Shown piece by piece: positions 37,042-45,980 of a DNA stretch of 64,000 nucleotides; within the stretch, counting starts at the first letter, position 1, and each line of letters opens with the position of its first letter. Location: contig NZ_SJPX01000003.1 in NCBI RefSeq assembly GCF_007860175.1, forward strand, positions 80,552 through 144,551, in the 5' to 3' direction. The notes under the pieces were generated by a model, which saw nothing but the letters and a program-made list of their open reading frames with translations, made no database searches and was not told where the DNA came from. A program made the position numbers and the translations under genes. The DNA is from Rubripirellula reticaptiva. GTDB taxonomy: Bacteria; Planctomycetota; Planctomycetia; Pirellulales; Pirellulaceae.

Positions 37042-39123
37042 ATGATCGACGGACTTCACCGCCTGTATCGACCGCGCTACTTCAAGACGACCAGAACCGT
37101 CCCGGCAATAATGGCGACCATCGCTTTGGCATTTGCCTTCGCCAGCGAAGACAAATTGATGGCTGGCGTTGGTCCCGAGAACGTAATCGTTGTGATCAAT
37201 GCCGATTCGGTCACCTCGCGAACGATTGCAAATCACTATATCGATTTGCGAGGCATACCTGATACGAACGTCGTACTGCTAAGCGATGTGCCCCAGGGTC
37301 TGCGCACCAATCTGGCGGATTTCAAAGCAAAGATTCTGTCACCACTGTTTGCTGAAATCGATGCTCGGAAGATCGGGTCCCAAGTAAGGGTCATCGCCTA
37401 CTCGGCGGACTTTCCAACCTCTGTCGATGTGTCCACAGATACCGCAAAACTAACCGATCCGACTCTAAAGCAGTATCAACTGCCAACGGCATCGATTAAC
37501 GGACTAACATCGTTGTACCAATTTTTGTTGGGCAATAGCGAACGCTACTTAGATCTAGGCAGCAACCTGTACGCGCGTGGTTCGATCGATCGCGAATTTC
37601 GAAACCCGTACATGGACAAAGAACGCAACGAAGCGTACGACGCCGCTGTCGCTAACTTTTCAGAAAAGTCATACGCAGACGCTGCTAAGCAGTTCACCGA
37701 ACTGTTTGTAAAGACTCCGTCGTTTTCGCCGATCGCGATTCGCGCCGCTGAAGCATACGCGCTCGCCGGAGAGACAGACAGCGCTAAACTGATGCTTATC
37801 AAGAGCATCCAATCAGGTTGGCGGTCGCGAAAGTATCTCGATCGTAACGATGCACTCAGCGACATCGTCAAAAGTGATGCTTTTCAACCTCTGATGAACC
37901 AACTTTCCGACGAACCGGCGACCGTGCAGGGCCCCAAGGGATTCGCCAGCGAGTTAGCATGGGCCGGCAACGGATATCCGTCGCTTGATCAAGCTGATGG
38001 CGTTCGATACATGCTGTCTTGCATGTTGGCCGTTGTGCATTCGCAAGGCAGCACGGTGGACCAAGCGGTGGAAGTACTGCGAAGGTCTTCGAAGTGTGAC
38101 AATACGTTTCCCGATGCGAATTTCTGGTTCACAAAAACAGGGGATGTGCGAACCACGACTCGCTTTCCAGGTGTTGCCGACGCCTTGCTGTGGCTGGGTT
38201 ACCTGGGACGACCGGCGGGTGTGATTTTGAAATCAATCCCAGATGAAAAAGCAGACTGCGTCGGATTGATGCTGGGGACGCCCACGATGCAATTGGCCGC
38301 CAAGTCGTTTAGGTTCGTCCCCGGTGCAATCGCTGACAACTTAACTAGCCACGGTGGCAACTTTGAAACCTCATCGCAAACCAAATTGACCGAACTCTTG
38401 CACGCAGGCGCGGCAATGAGCAGCGGGACGGTCGCTGAACCATTTTCGCTACAACCCAAGTTTCCGCTTCCGATGATGTACGGTTACTATGCGTCGGGCG
38501 TGACTGCAATCGAAGCGTTCTATCTATCACTGATGTCCCCCTACCAGTTATTGATCGTGGGTGACCCACTTGCCCAGCCCTTTGCTCGTCCGCCAAGCGA
38601 CCGAGGAAGCCTGGCCGTGTCGGACAAGATCAACGGCGAAAAGACTCTTCGGATGACTCGCAAGCCAGCCGACGAAATTGATCTCACTCGGTCAACCCCA
38701 ACCCAGTTGATCGAAATTTTCATCGACGGCAAACTGACTCAGCGCATCCCCGCGATTGCTAAGATGGAGATGGGCATCAAGGGCGGCCCACCCGGATTGG
38801 TCGAAGTACGGATGGCGATGATCGGCAATGACCCCACCCAACCTCGAATCAGTCGATCGATTTGGTTACAATTGGGAGACGGCGCGGCGCCCCCCAAAGC
38901 GAGCGTTTCGTCCGATGGCCAAACCGCGATCTGCAAATACAAAAACGCCGAATCAATCGACTGGATGCTATACGGTCAAGTGGTTTCGACCACGACCGGA
39001 CCTGAAAGCGACTTTGCGCCGGATCGAAGCGTCCTCGGCGAAGGCCCGTTGAACGTCCGTCCCGTGGTGACGATCGATGGAAATCGAATTCCGGGTCGCC
39101 CCGTCACAGTGGGCCGCAAATAA
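37042..39123 (+). CDS. TIGR03790-like secreted protein
   Basis: 693 residues. The N-terminus has a basic stretch then a hydrophobic segment (IMATIALAFAFA) consistent with a long signal peptide or anchor. The domain GPENVIVVINADSVTSRTIANHYIDLRGIPDTNVV closely matches the family start, where proteins of the TIGR03790 group carry a similar VIN-NS-ANYY-RGIP pattern. A middle insertion of about 110 residues contains a TPR-like unit (YADAAKQFTELF). The C-terminal half includes GVILKSIPD and QLLIVGDPLAQPFA, also typical. The function is unknown; it is exported and possibly related to peptidase folds. The gene ends at a bidirectional terminator. Confidence 0.82.
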   Translation: MIDGLHRLYRPRYFKTTRTVPAIMATIALAFAFASEDKLMAGVGPENVIVVINADSVTSRTIANHYIDLRGIPDTNVVLLSDVPQGLRTNLADFKAKILSPLFAEIDARKIGSQVRVIAYSADFPTSVDVSTDTAKLTDPTLKQYQLPTASINGLTSLYQFLLGNSERYLDLGSNLYARGSIDREFRNPYMDKERNEAYDAAVANFSEKSYADAAKQFTELFVKTPSFSPIAIRAAEAYALAGETDSAKLMLIKSIQSGWRSRKYLDRNDALSDIVKSDAFQPLMNQLSDEPATVQGPKGFASELAWAGNGYPSLDQADGVRYMLSCMLAVVHSQGSTVDQAVEVLRRSSKCDNTFPDANFWFTKTGDVRTTTRFPGVADALLWLGYLGRPAGVILKSIPDEKADCVGLMLGTPTMQLAAKSFRFVPGAIADNLTSHGGNFETSSQTKLTELLHAGAAMSSGTVAEPFSLQPKFPLPMMYGYYASGVTAIEAFYLSLMSPYQLLIVGDPLAQPFARPPSDRGSLAVSDKINGEKTLRMTRKPADEIDLTRSTPTQLIEIFIDGKLTQRIPAIAKMEMGIKGGPPGLVEVRMAMIGNDPTQPRISRSIWLQLGDGAAPPKASVSSDGQTAICKYKNAESIDWMLYGQVVSTTTGPESDFAPDRSVLGEGPLNVRPVVTIDGNRIPGRPVTVGRK

Positions 39124-39142
39124 AGAAATAGCAAACACGCAA

Positions 39143-39173
39143 AAGCCCCGCGTGAATAAATCACGCGGGGCTT
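39143..39173. terminator. Bidirectional terminator between convergent genes
   Basis: A 13-base perfect stem, 39143-39155 (AAGCCCCGCGTGA) and 39161-39173 (TCACGCGGGGCTT), with a five-base loop. On the minus strand it is followed by TTGCGTGTTTGC and on the plus strand by CGAGTT, so the T runs are weak, but the stem lies exactly between two convergent genes. Confidence 0.75.
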
Positions 39174-39202
39174 CGAGTTAAGATCCATCAATGACTTGAT
39201 GG

Positions 39203-40804
39203 TTACCAGTTGAACTGCATGCCAAGGTATCCGCCGTGCAGCAGGTAGCTGTCGTCGGCATGAATGTTGCCGCTGGCGGCAACCGACGAGTAGTAGTTCG
39301 GATAGTTGTCATCCGCACTTGCAACACCCGTGATTCCCATTACTCGGTAGCCACCGGTGATCGTCCAAGCGTTGCTGATACGATAGCCAAGCCCCAGATC
39401 CAATTCGCCTAGCGTTGCCAGAACGGTGTCGGTTGATGTGGTATCGATCGTTTGAGTGTTGTCGCCGTTCAAGTAAGCAAGTTGCGTTTCGGTTCCCAAA
39501 CGGTGCTTCAGTTCAGCACGGTTACCGTACAAGCCAAACTTACCGCCAATGTTCAAGTTCAAACGCTTGCCCATGCAATAGTTCAGCATTCCGCCGAACT
39601 GATAACCCATCAAGTTATTTTCAACATCAACATTGTCGTAGATGTCTTGTGCTTGATAGCCAGGTGCACCATCGACGTTGTAAGCCGTTTCCATCGAGTC
39701 ATCGATTTGCAACCAGCGAAAACCGTGGCTGGTCATGACGCGAACACGTCCGCTGCTTGATCGAGCCAGCGGCCCAGTCGCGCCACCGTATCCACAACCA
39801 CTGCCCAGCCCCAATCCGCGTCCAAATACTGAACCGTTACCACATCCGGCATAGGCAGCCCGCTGAGCCCCCATCAAGCCGAAACTATACAAGTTCGCTT
39901 CGATGCCTTGGAACTGGAGGTCACGAGAGACGCGGACGTTGGTCGCTCCCAACGAATCGACCGAGGCTCCGTCGATTTGGTCGTAGACAGTCTCAGGTCC
40001 ACTGCCAAAGTTCAGGCTGACGTCACGGTACTGAGGCATCGATGCGCGAATTGCACCAGCGGCGCCCGATCCGATGACTTGTTCTTCGCCTGGATTCCAC
40101 AACAAGTAGGTAAGGCCCAAGCCGAAGCGACCGTTATCCAAGTAACGTCCGGCGCTGATGTCGAAACCAGTCGAATAACCTGGGTCAACAAGCGAGGTGT
40201 TGAATCCCGTGCCGTAGTTGGTTCCCGTCGCGATTTGACGTCCGGCGCCTTCTTCAAGCGTGAAGAACAACAGGTTTGCGCCACCGAAGTAAGGAAACAA
40301 TGCAGGGCGAGCACCCGCACCGCTCGCGTTGCACGACGATGCACCGTTGTAGGTCGTGCCGTCCCAGTTGGACGAAACCGCTTGGCTATAGGCACTCACA
40401 CCACTACCGCAAGCACCGGACGATTGCGGCGATCCGCTATAGGAATGGTTGCTGTAGGAGTGTGTGCTGTATCCGTTTGCTTCGCAGGGCGCAAAGCCAG
40501 CCGACGGCATTGGCGATGTTTGGTAAGGTGCAGCTTGATAGGGGGCAGATTGATGAGTGGAATAATCAGGCGCAGCGATCGGCGCCGGCAACTCCTCCAC
40601 TGCAGCGTTCGATTTGATTTGGTTGGCAGCGTTCTTTACATTTATCGCGGCTTCACCAGCCGATTGGGTCTTTTCCGAAACGGGTCGAAAATTGTTCCAG
40701 CGTGATGGTGCCGAGTAGGGTGACTGAGCTTGGGCAACGCCACTGGCACCGATGATGCCAAGTCCAATGGCAACTGCCGAATTACGTAGTACGTTCGTTT
40801 TCAT
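39203..40804 (-). CDS. Outer-membrane beta-barrel protein, BBP7-like
   Basis: 533 residues. Signal peptide MKTNVLRNSAVAIGLGIIG with cleavage after AQA. Residues 30-160 are low complexity with Tyr, Ser, Ala, Gln and Pro repeats (YQAAPYQTSP, YSTHSYSNHSYSG). From about 170 alternating hydrophobic strands typical of an outer-membrane barrel run to the C-terminus, which ends in Phe-Asn-Trp as expected for an outer-membrane insertion signal. Segments such as ALFPYFGGANLLFFTLEEG and FDISAGRYLDNGRFGLGLTYL are typical of the planctomycete BBP7-like group. The role is unknown; structural or transport. Confidence 0.85.
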   Translation of the reverse strand: MKTNVLRNSAVAIGLGIIGASGVAQAQSPYSAPSRWNNFRPVSEKTQSAGEAAINVKNAANQIKSNAAVEELPAPIAAPDYSTHQSAPYQAAPYQTSPMPSAGFAPCEANGYSTHSYSNHSYSGSPQSSGACGSGVSAYSQAVSSNWDGTTYNGASSCNASGAGARPALFPYFGGANLLFFTLEEGAGRQIATGTNYGTGFNTSLVDPGYSTGFDISAGRYLDNGRFGLGLTYLLWNPGEEQVIGSGAAGAIRASMPQYRDVSLNFGSGPETVYDQIDGASVDSLGATNVRVSRDLQFQGIEANLYSFGLMGAQRAAYAGCGNGSVFGRGLGLGSGCGYGGATGPLARSSSGRVRVMTSHGFRWLQIDDSMETAYNVDGAPGYQAQDIYDNVDVENNLMGYQFGGMLNYCMGKRLNLNIGGKFGLYGNRAELKHRLGTETQLAYLNGDNTQTIDTTSTDTVLATLGELDLGLGYRISNAWTITGGYRVMGITGVASADDNYPNYYSSVAASGNIHADDSYLLHGGYLGMQFNW

Positions 40805-41238
40805 TAATCAAATCCTTTGCAATGTCTCGTCGCTGCGGGAGCTCTAACTTCGAAGGAACGCCATAAAACACGAATGTATCTTGGCGTTCCGTCGAACCGA
40901 GACATCGACGAGCGAACACGATGGAAGGCGAAGTCCTTTTCGGTGTATCGAATCCTTTCTCAGAAAGAACGATCTAAAGAACCCGGCTCCTGCCGTGCCC
41001 CCAACCCAAACACTTACATGCCGAATCGAGAAAGTCTCTCCTGGAGTTGCATCGACATACGCATACCGATAGTCAGTGTCGAACCCACCGACGAACTTGA
41101 AAGTTGCCGGTCCGCCAAGCTACAACACGGCCTACGTTGGTGACTTATCTGTTCAGAAGACTCGCTATCAATCCGGCAACATTCGCCAACCGGCATAGAT
41201 TGAACTCATATTCCGACACTCGCGACTAGTCGATACGG
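40805..41238. other. Intergenic region upstream of the outer-membrane barrel gene
   Basis: About 430 bases between two minus-strand genes. It should hold the promoter of the barrel gene and the 3' end of the ABC1 transcription unit. Open frames here are short and of untypical composition. I saw no convincing hairpin or RNA gene. Confidence 0.5.
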
Positions 41239-42972
41239 TCAGTCGTCGTTGCCGCGAGTCAGGTGCCCACTGCGGTTGATGGCAAGCACCAACCACATCA
41301 TTACCGTAATGCTGCTGAATGCACCAAAGGTTCCAATCAGGCTGAGGTCCTGGATCCCAAAGGCGCCTGGCTCGTGAAACAATAGCGGTGGAACTTTCAT
41401 CGCCAACAAAAGCGACGACCCCAGAAACACTGCACTGGCCATCAAACCCAAGACGAGACGGTTGACGGTCGGCCCCAGCTTTTGATGCTCCAGCGTGACG
41501 CGCAAGCTACCTTGCCGAGCCATCTTCAGCAGTGTGATCAATTCGTCCGGCGCGGACTCTAGGAAGTTTTCCGTTTCCAAGTACACACGTCTAGCCTGAC
41601 GAATACGGCGTCTTGGACTGAGCCGCCGGATCATCGAACCACGAACGTATTTTTTTACCACGTCCAACGAATCAAAGCTGGCGCCCAGTTCTCGCAACGT
41701 TCCCTCGAGCGAGATCAACATTTTCAACAGCAGCGCCGATTGATTCGGCAGCTTGATGGCATGACGATGCAGCACGTCAGACAACTCATTTAGCGCCCCC
41801 GTCAGATCAAACTCGCCAAAGCTTTGCTTACCGTATGTGCCAATGAATTCGGCAACATCGATCGCAAGCCGAGACTCATCTAAACTCGGTGGCGTATCAC
41901 CAATCCGGCGAACCAATCGCGTTAGTCGGTTCTGATCACCCGATGAAATTGCCACCAACATGTCTTCGATCGTCTCTCGCAGATTCTCGTCGATGCGACC
42001 GATCATTCCGAAATCGAGAATCCCCAACTGTCCGCTCTCCATCACGATCAAGTTGCCCATGTGAGGATCAGCATGGAAGACGGCTTCGTCAAAGATCATC
42101 ATCAGGTAAACATCGGCGATCGTTTCGCACAAACGATGTTTGATTGCGAGCCGGTCACATTTAACGGCTTCGGTCGTCTCGTCGATCTTGTCGACTTCGT
42201 CAGACAAGAATTCCGATAATGGCTGACCGACCAACTCGTCCATTACCAAAACTCGGCGTGTGCAGAGCGGTTTGTGCGGGCGTGGAACGATAACGTCGGA
42301 TCGATTGCGATCGAACATCTCAGCAAATTGCTCGAGGTTGTGACGTTCGCGAGTAAAATCAAGTTCACGACTGATCATTGGTCCGAGTTGCCGGACCATC
42401 TCGGTTGGCCCCCATGCAGCAAACGCATCGACTCGCTGGGCCAACTGCGCGACGCCAGTCAAGACCTCGATGTCTTGCCGCATCATTCGCTCGATATTCG
42501 ATCGCTGGACCTTGATGACAACGTGCCTGCCGTCATTCAATATTGCGCGATGCACTTGACCGATGGATGCGGTCGCAAGCGGTACTGCGTCGATGGATTG
42601 AAAATGTTTTTCGTAGTCGCTGCCCAATTCGGCCGACAATGTTTCCCGAACTTGTTCAATCGAATCCGGATGAACATTCGCACGCAATCGCTTCAACTCC
42701 TCGCCGAGCTTGGGGCCAACCAAATCCGGGCGAGCCGCCAAGACTTGCCCGACTTTGATGAAGGTTGGGCCGAGGTCAACTAGCGCCATTCGCACACGCT
42801 GTTCCCGCGAGTATTGTGACAGCGGTACGCCACCGCGATCCTTCAAAACATCGCGAAACGGCAACCGAAACTGGGTCAACCAGTCGGCCAGTCCATAACG
42901 GCGCAAGACGGTCAAGATTTCCCGCCACCGTTTCACATTGCGGTACAGTTGAGGGATCGCGGTAATTTTCAT
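41239..42972 (-). CDS. ABC1/UbiB family atypical kinase
   Basis: 577 residues, ATG 42972. Members bind ATP and are linked to ubiquinone or isoprenoid lipid handling. Signature motifs: the KxGQ motif in PTFIKVGQVLAARPDLVG; the Ala-rich loop replaced by ATASIGQVHRA; Lys in VVIKVQR; catalytic-loop HADPHMGNLIV; DFG in LGILDFGMIG. Two C-terminal membrane helices (LVLGLMASAVFLGSSLLLAM and SLIGTFGAFSSITVMMWLVLAI) anchor it. The length and motif order are normal. It has no ubiquinone-pathway neighbour here. Confidence 0.93.
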   Translation of the reverse strand: MKITAIPQLYRNVKRWREILTVLRRYGLADWLTQFRLPFRDVLKDRGGVPLSQYSREQRVRMALVDLGPTFIKVGQVLAARPDLVGPKLGEELKRLRANVHPDSIEQVRETLSAELGSDYEKHFQSIDAVPLATASIGQVHRAILNDGRHVVIKVQRSNIERMMRQDIEVLTGVAQLAQRVDAFAAWGPTEMVRQLGPMISRELDFTRERHNLEQFAEMFDRNRSDVIVPRPHKPLCTRRVLVMDELVGQPLSEFLSDEVDKIDETTEAVKCDRLAIKHRLCETIADVYLMMIFDEAVFHADPHMGNLIVMESGQLGILDFGMIGRIDENLRETIEDMLVAISSGDQNRLTRLVRRIGDTPPSLDESRLAIDVAEFIGTYGKQSFGEFDLTGALNELSDVLHRHAIKLPNQSALLLKMLISLEGTLRELGASFDSLDVVKKYVRGSMIRRLSPRRRIRQARRVYLETENFLESAPDELITLLKMARQGSLRVTLEHQKLGPTVNRLVLGLMASAVFLGSSLLLAMKVPPLLFHEPGAFGIQDLSLIGTFGAFSSITVMMWLVLAINRSGHLTRGNDD

Positions 42973-43062
42973 GGAAGATTGGCGATCAAGACGCAGTGTA
43001 AAATTGCTGGGACCAGGAGATTAGGCCGGCTAGGAACAAACGCTTTGCAACGGCCGATCGCT

Positions 43063-43113
43063 TCCGTATGCAGGCGGCTAGCCTGCAAATCAGGCTGGCG
43101 GCCTGAGCTACGA
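43063..43113. repeat. REP-like double hairpin
   Basis: Two palindromic units lie side by side: GCAGGC-GGCTA-GCCTGC (43070-43086) and TCAGGC-TGGCG-GCCTGA (43090-43106), followed by GCTACG. The layout (GCCTG/CAGGC stems ending in GCTACG) resembles repetitive extragenic hairpins I associate with Pirellulaceae genomes. Only one copy is in this window, so its repetitiveness cannot be shown here. Confidence 0.5.
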
Positions 43114-43163
43114 ATTTGTCACTCGCCGCCTAAGCACATCGTATTTTGAAAAGGATCTGAAGT

Positions 43164-44678
43164 TTGGGTTGGTTCGCTCCCCTGATGTTGACGCTGCAAT
43201 TGATGGTCGCATCGGTGACGATCGCAGCGATTATCGGCATTGTAGGTGCCTGGGCCGGATCTAGCTTGCAGGCGGGCGGCATTTGGTCTCGTCGCTTAGC
43301 TGCGTTGTTTTTCGCGGCAATGTTGACTGCCGCGGTGATCCCCATGATTTTGCATGCCGCAGCGTGGGAGGCCACAGCCGGAAAGTTCGGCTGGTGGATG
43401 CTAACGCAAACGGGTTCGCGAACGGACGAAACTGGGGTTTACGGATTTTTCGCGGGGCTCTTTGCGTCCGCCTGGATCCACGGCATCGTTGGTGCAGCCC
43501 TCGTCGTGATTGCCACGTGGTCCGGCTTGAATCGTGTATCCCCCTCGCTGGTCGCACAAAGCCGCCTGGACTATGGACCGCTAGGTGCGTTCGCCAAGGT
43601 CCATTTTCCAATCGCTGCGCCTTGGTGGATCGCCGCATTGGTCGCAACCGCAGTCATAGCAGCCACGGAAATGACCGTTGTCGATTTGTACGGCTATCGA
43701 ACCATTGCCGATCAATTCTATCTCTTCTTTGCGATGGATCCGACGATAGGCTCCGTCATGATCACCTGCATCGTTCCCTTAACTATCGCCGCCATTTTCA
43801 TGGTCTACGCTTTGGTGTCGCGTCGTCGTTTGGATGTTGGTCGCTTTCGCACGATCGAAGAAACCATTGATGTGGAACCGTTGCCTGCCGCCGGAATCGC
43901 AATCGCAGCGCTAGCAGCCATCTGCGTAATGGCAACTGTCGTCGCTGTGCCGCTAACAGGATTGATCATCAAGTCAGGTCAGGCTGTATCTGTCGTTGGC
44001 GATAATGTGGTGCTGCGGTGGTCATTAAGTTTGATGCTGACTCGATTGATAGATGCTCCCGTCGTCTTCGCAAGTGAATATCAATGGACTGCGATTCTTG
44101 GAGCCCTGACCGCGACAGTTTCCGTGTTCGTCGCCTGGCCTGTCGCCGCATGGACAAGAACGCGGTCCGGCGCGCTGATGTTTGCCGACGCAATTTCAAT
44201 CGCAATGGTCTGCGTTCCCGGGCCGATTGTTGGATTGGTCGTGGTCTATGGATTTCAACTTGATTTCCCCATCATGCGGACCTTGTATCAACAAACTCTT
44301 TTGCCCACAGTCGTGGCGCTAATGATGCGATCGGTGCCCGTTGCCTACTGGGTGCTTCGCAGCGGATACCGAGGTGTTGACCAAACAATTTTTGATGCGG
44401 CGTCGATGGAGATGGGCTGGTTGAAGCGGGGCTGGTCGATTGACCGCCCGCTGCTCGTGCGCCCCATGATCGCGGCCTGGATCGGAACCGCGGTGGTTTC
44501 ATCCGGCGACGTTCCAGCGATGCTGCCGGTGATCCCGGCCGGTGTCTCAACCGTGGGGGTGCGGTTGTTTGGGCTATTGCACAGCGGAGCGAGATATCAA
44601 GAATCATCCCTCGCCATCATCTACGTTTTGGCCGTTGTATTGATTGCCTTGGCTTGCTTTCGACGTAACCACCGTTGA
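43164..44678 (+). CDS. ABC transporter permease, iron(III)-type double-domain
   Basis: 504 residues. The first in-frame start is TTG 43164, directly after a TGA and eight bases from AAAAGGA (43149-43155); ATG 43185 is the alternative. The protein has about 11-12 hydrophobic segments in two homologous halves, each with an EAA-like loop (SRLDYGPLGAFAKVHFPIAAP and DAASMEMGWLKRGWSIDRP). This is the FbpB/ThiP arrangement of a fused permease pair. No ATPase or binding protein is encoded beside it, so its partners must lie elsewhere. Iron import is the family guess; the substrate is not proven. Confidence 0.85.
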   Translation: MGWFAPLMLTLQLMVASVTIAAIIGIVGAWAGSSLQAGGIWSRRLAALFFAAMLTAAVIPMILHAAAWEATAGKFGWWMLTQTGSRTDETGVYGFFAGLFASAWIHGIVGAALVVIATWSGLNRVSPSLVAQSRLDYGPLGAFAKVHFPIAAPWWIAALVATAVIAATEMTVVDLYGYRTIADQFYLFFAMDPTIGSVMITCIVPLTIAAIFMVYALVSRRRLDVGRFRTIEETIDVEPLPAAGIAIAALAAICVMATVVAVPLTGLIIKSGQAVSVVGDNVVLRWSLSLMLTRLIDAPVVFASEYQWTAILGALTATVSVFVAWPVAAWTRTRSGALMFADAISIAMVCVPGPIVGLVVVYGFQLDFPIMRTLYQQTLLPTVVALMMRSVPVAYWVLRSGYRGVDQTIFDAASMEMGWLKRGWSIDRPLLVRPMIAAWIGTAVVSSGDVPAMLPVIPAGVSTVGVRLFGLLHSGARYQESSLAIIYVLAVVLIALACFRRNHR

Positions 44679-44735
44679 CGTGTTAAAATAATCTCGCGTT
44701 AGATTAATCGCTTTCTTCTTGTTTCCGGATTCTCC

Positions 44736-45824
44736 ATGCCACGGTTGGTGCCGCAGATCATCGCAAGCAGCTTTTTCATCATGGCTTCGATGATGACATT
44801 AGAACTTGCCGCCGCAGTTGAGACGATTCGATTCCACGACGGCGACGTCGAACGAACGGTTGTTGGCGAACTGATGGTCGAGGCTCAAAACGGCGATGTC
44901 ATGGTCCGGGCCGACGATGGGCGAATCTGGACCGTCGAGATCGATACGTTGATTGACCGAAAATCGGACGACGTCAAACTGGTGCCGATTGATGCTGACC
45001 AAGCGGCCCAACGATTGCACGACGAACTTGGCGACGAATTTGCAATCTATCGTACTCAAAACTACGCCATTCTTTACAACGGCAGCGATCAGCACGCGCG
45101 GCAAGTTGGCAGTTTGTTCGAAAAGCTGTACCGCGGCTTCTTTACATTTTGGAAAAACCAACGTTGGAACTTGCCGGAGCCTCGCTTTCCGTTGGTCGCC
45201 GTTGTGCTAAGGGATCACAGCTCGTTCCTAGATCACGCTGGCAAAGAAATCGGCGAACGAGCCAAGACGGTGATTGGCTACTACAACTTTGAGACCAACC
45301 AGATGACGACGTTCAATGTTCCCAATTGGGAACGAAACGTCGCGACGATCATTCACGAAGCGACTCACCAGTTGGCCTACAACTGTGGATTACAAACACG
45401 CTTTGCGGACAATCCGATGTGGGTTAGCGAAGGGCTGGCGACGTTTTTTGAAACTCCAGACATGAAGAGTCCTGGAACATGGCGATCGATCGGTGCCGTC
45501 AATCCAGTCAAGCTATCGCATTGGCGAATCTACGAACGATCGCGTCCGGCGGAATCGCTGGCAACCTTGTTGGCAGACGACGTTCGTTACCTGAACACTT
45601 CGACGGCAACTCAGGCGTACGCCGAGGGGTGGGCACTAACGTACTTTCTGATCACGACGAAACGCAAAGAGTACATCGATTATTTGAAGACACTCAGCGA
45701 AGGCAAGCCGGCCGTTGTGCGGCCGCCGCGAGAACGAATCAAAATGTTCGAAGACGCGTTTGGAATGACGCTTGTCGACCTGGACAAGGCATTCGTAAAG
45801 TTCATGCGTCGTGTTCGACTATAA
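44736..45824 (+). CDS. Secreted DUF1570 metallopeptidase-like protein
   Basis: 362 residues with a signal peptide (PQIIASSFFIMASMMTLELAAA). An SHD1-like beta segment at 25-75 (FHDGDVERTVVGELMVEAQNGDVMVRADDG) is followed by the DUF1570 core: TQNYAILYNGSDQHAR, the HExxH zinc motif in IIHEATHQLAYN, and the downstream WVSEGLATFFE, whose Glu would be the third zinc ligand. These features fit a gluzincin-like peptidase in the periplasm. The length is normal. The substrate is unknown. Confidence 0.87.
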   Translation: MPRLVPQIIASSFFIMASMMTLELAAAVETIRFHDGDVERTVVGELMVEAQNGDVMVRADDGRIWTVEIDTLIDRKSDDVKLVPIDADQAAQRLHDELGDEFAIYRTQNYAILYNGSDQHARQVGSLFEKLYRGFFTFWKNQRWNLPEPRFPLVAVVLRDHSSFLDHAGKEIGERAKTVIGYYNFETNQMTTFNVPNWERNVATIIHEATHQLAYNCGLQTRFADNPMWVSEGLATFFETPDMKSPGTWRSIGAVNPVKLSHWRIYERSRPAESLATLLADDVRYLNTSTATQAYAEGWALTYFLITTKRKEYIDYLKTLSEGKPAVVRPPRERIKMFEDAFGMTLVDLDKAFVKFMRRVRL

Positions 45825-45979
45825 AATCGCTCGATGACCATCTAGACCTCGCCCGCCGCTTTTTATTGCAGGAACTGCGAGTCGCGAAAACCGTCAAGAC
45901 TTTTAACGTTCTTAAGATCAAGTCTCCGGCCGAGTTTCGCTACCTGAAAAAGAAACCGGAAATTGCCCGACTTCTGTAG
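45825..45979 (+). other. Protein-like sequence without a start codon (possible gene remnant)
   Basis: Directly after the DUF1570 stop, the +2 frame reads a run with convincing protein character, ending PAEFRYLKKKPEIARLL and TAG 45977-45979. There is no ATG or GTG in this part; the frame is open through the DUF1570 gene only as an overlap. It could be the 3' remnant of a lost gene, or a chance frame. TTG 45869 is the only plausible start. Confidence 0.25.
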
Positions 45980-45980
45980 G

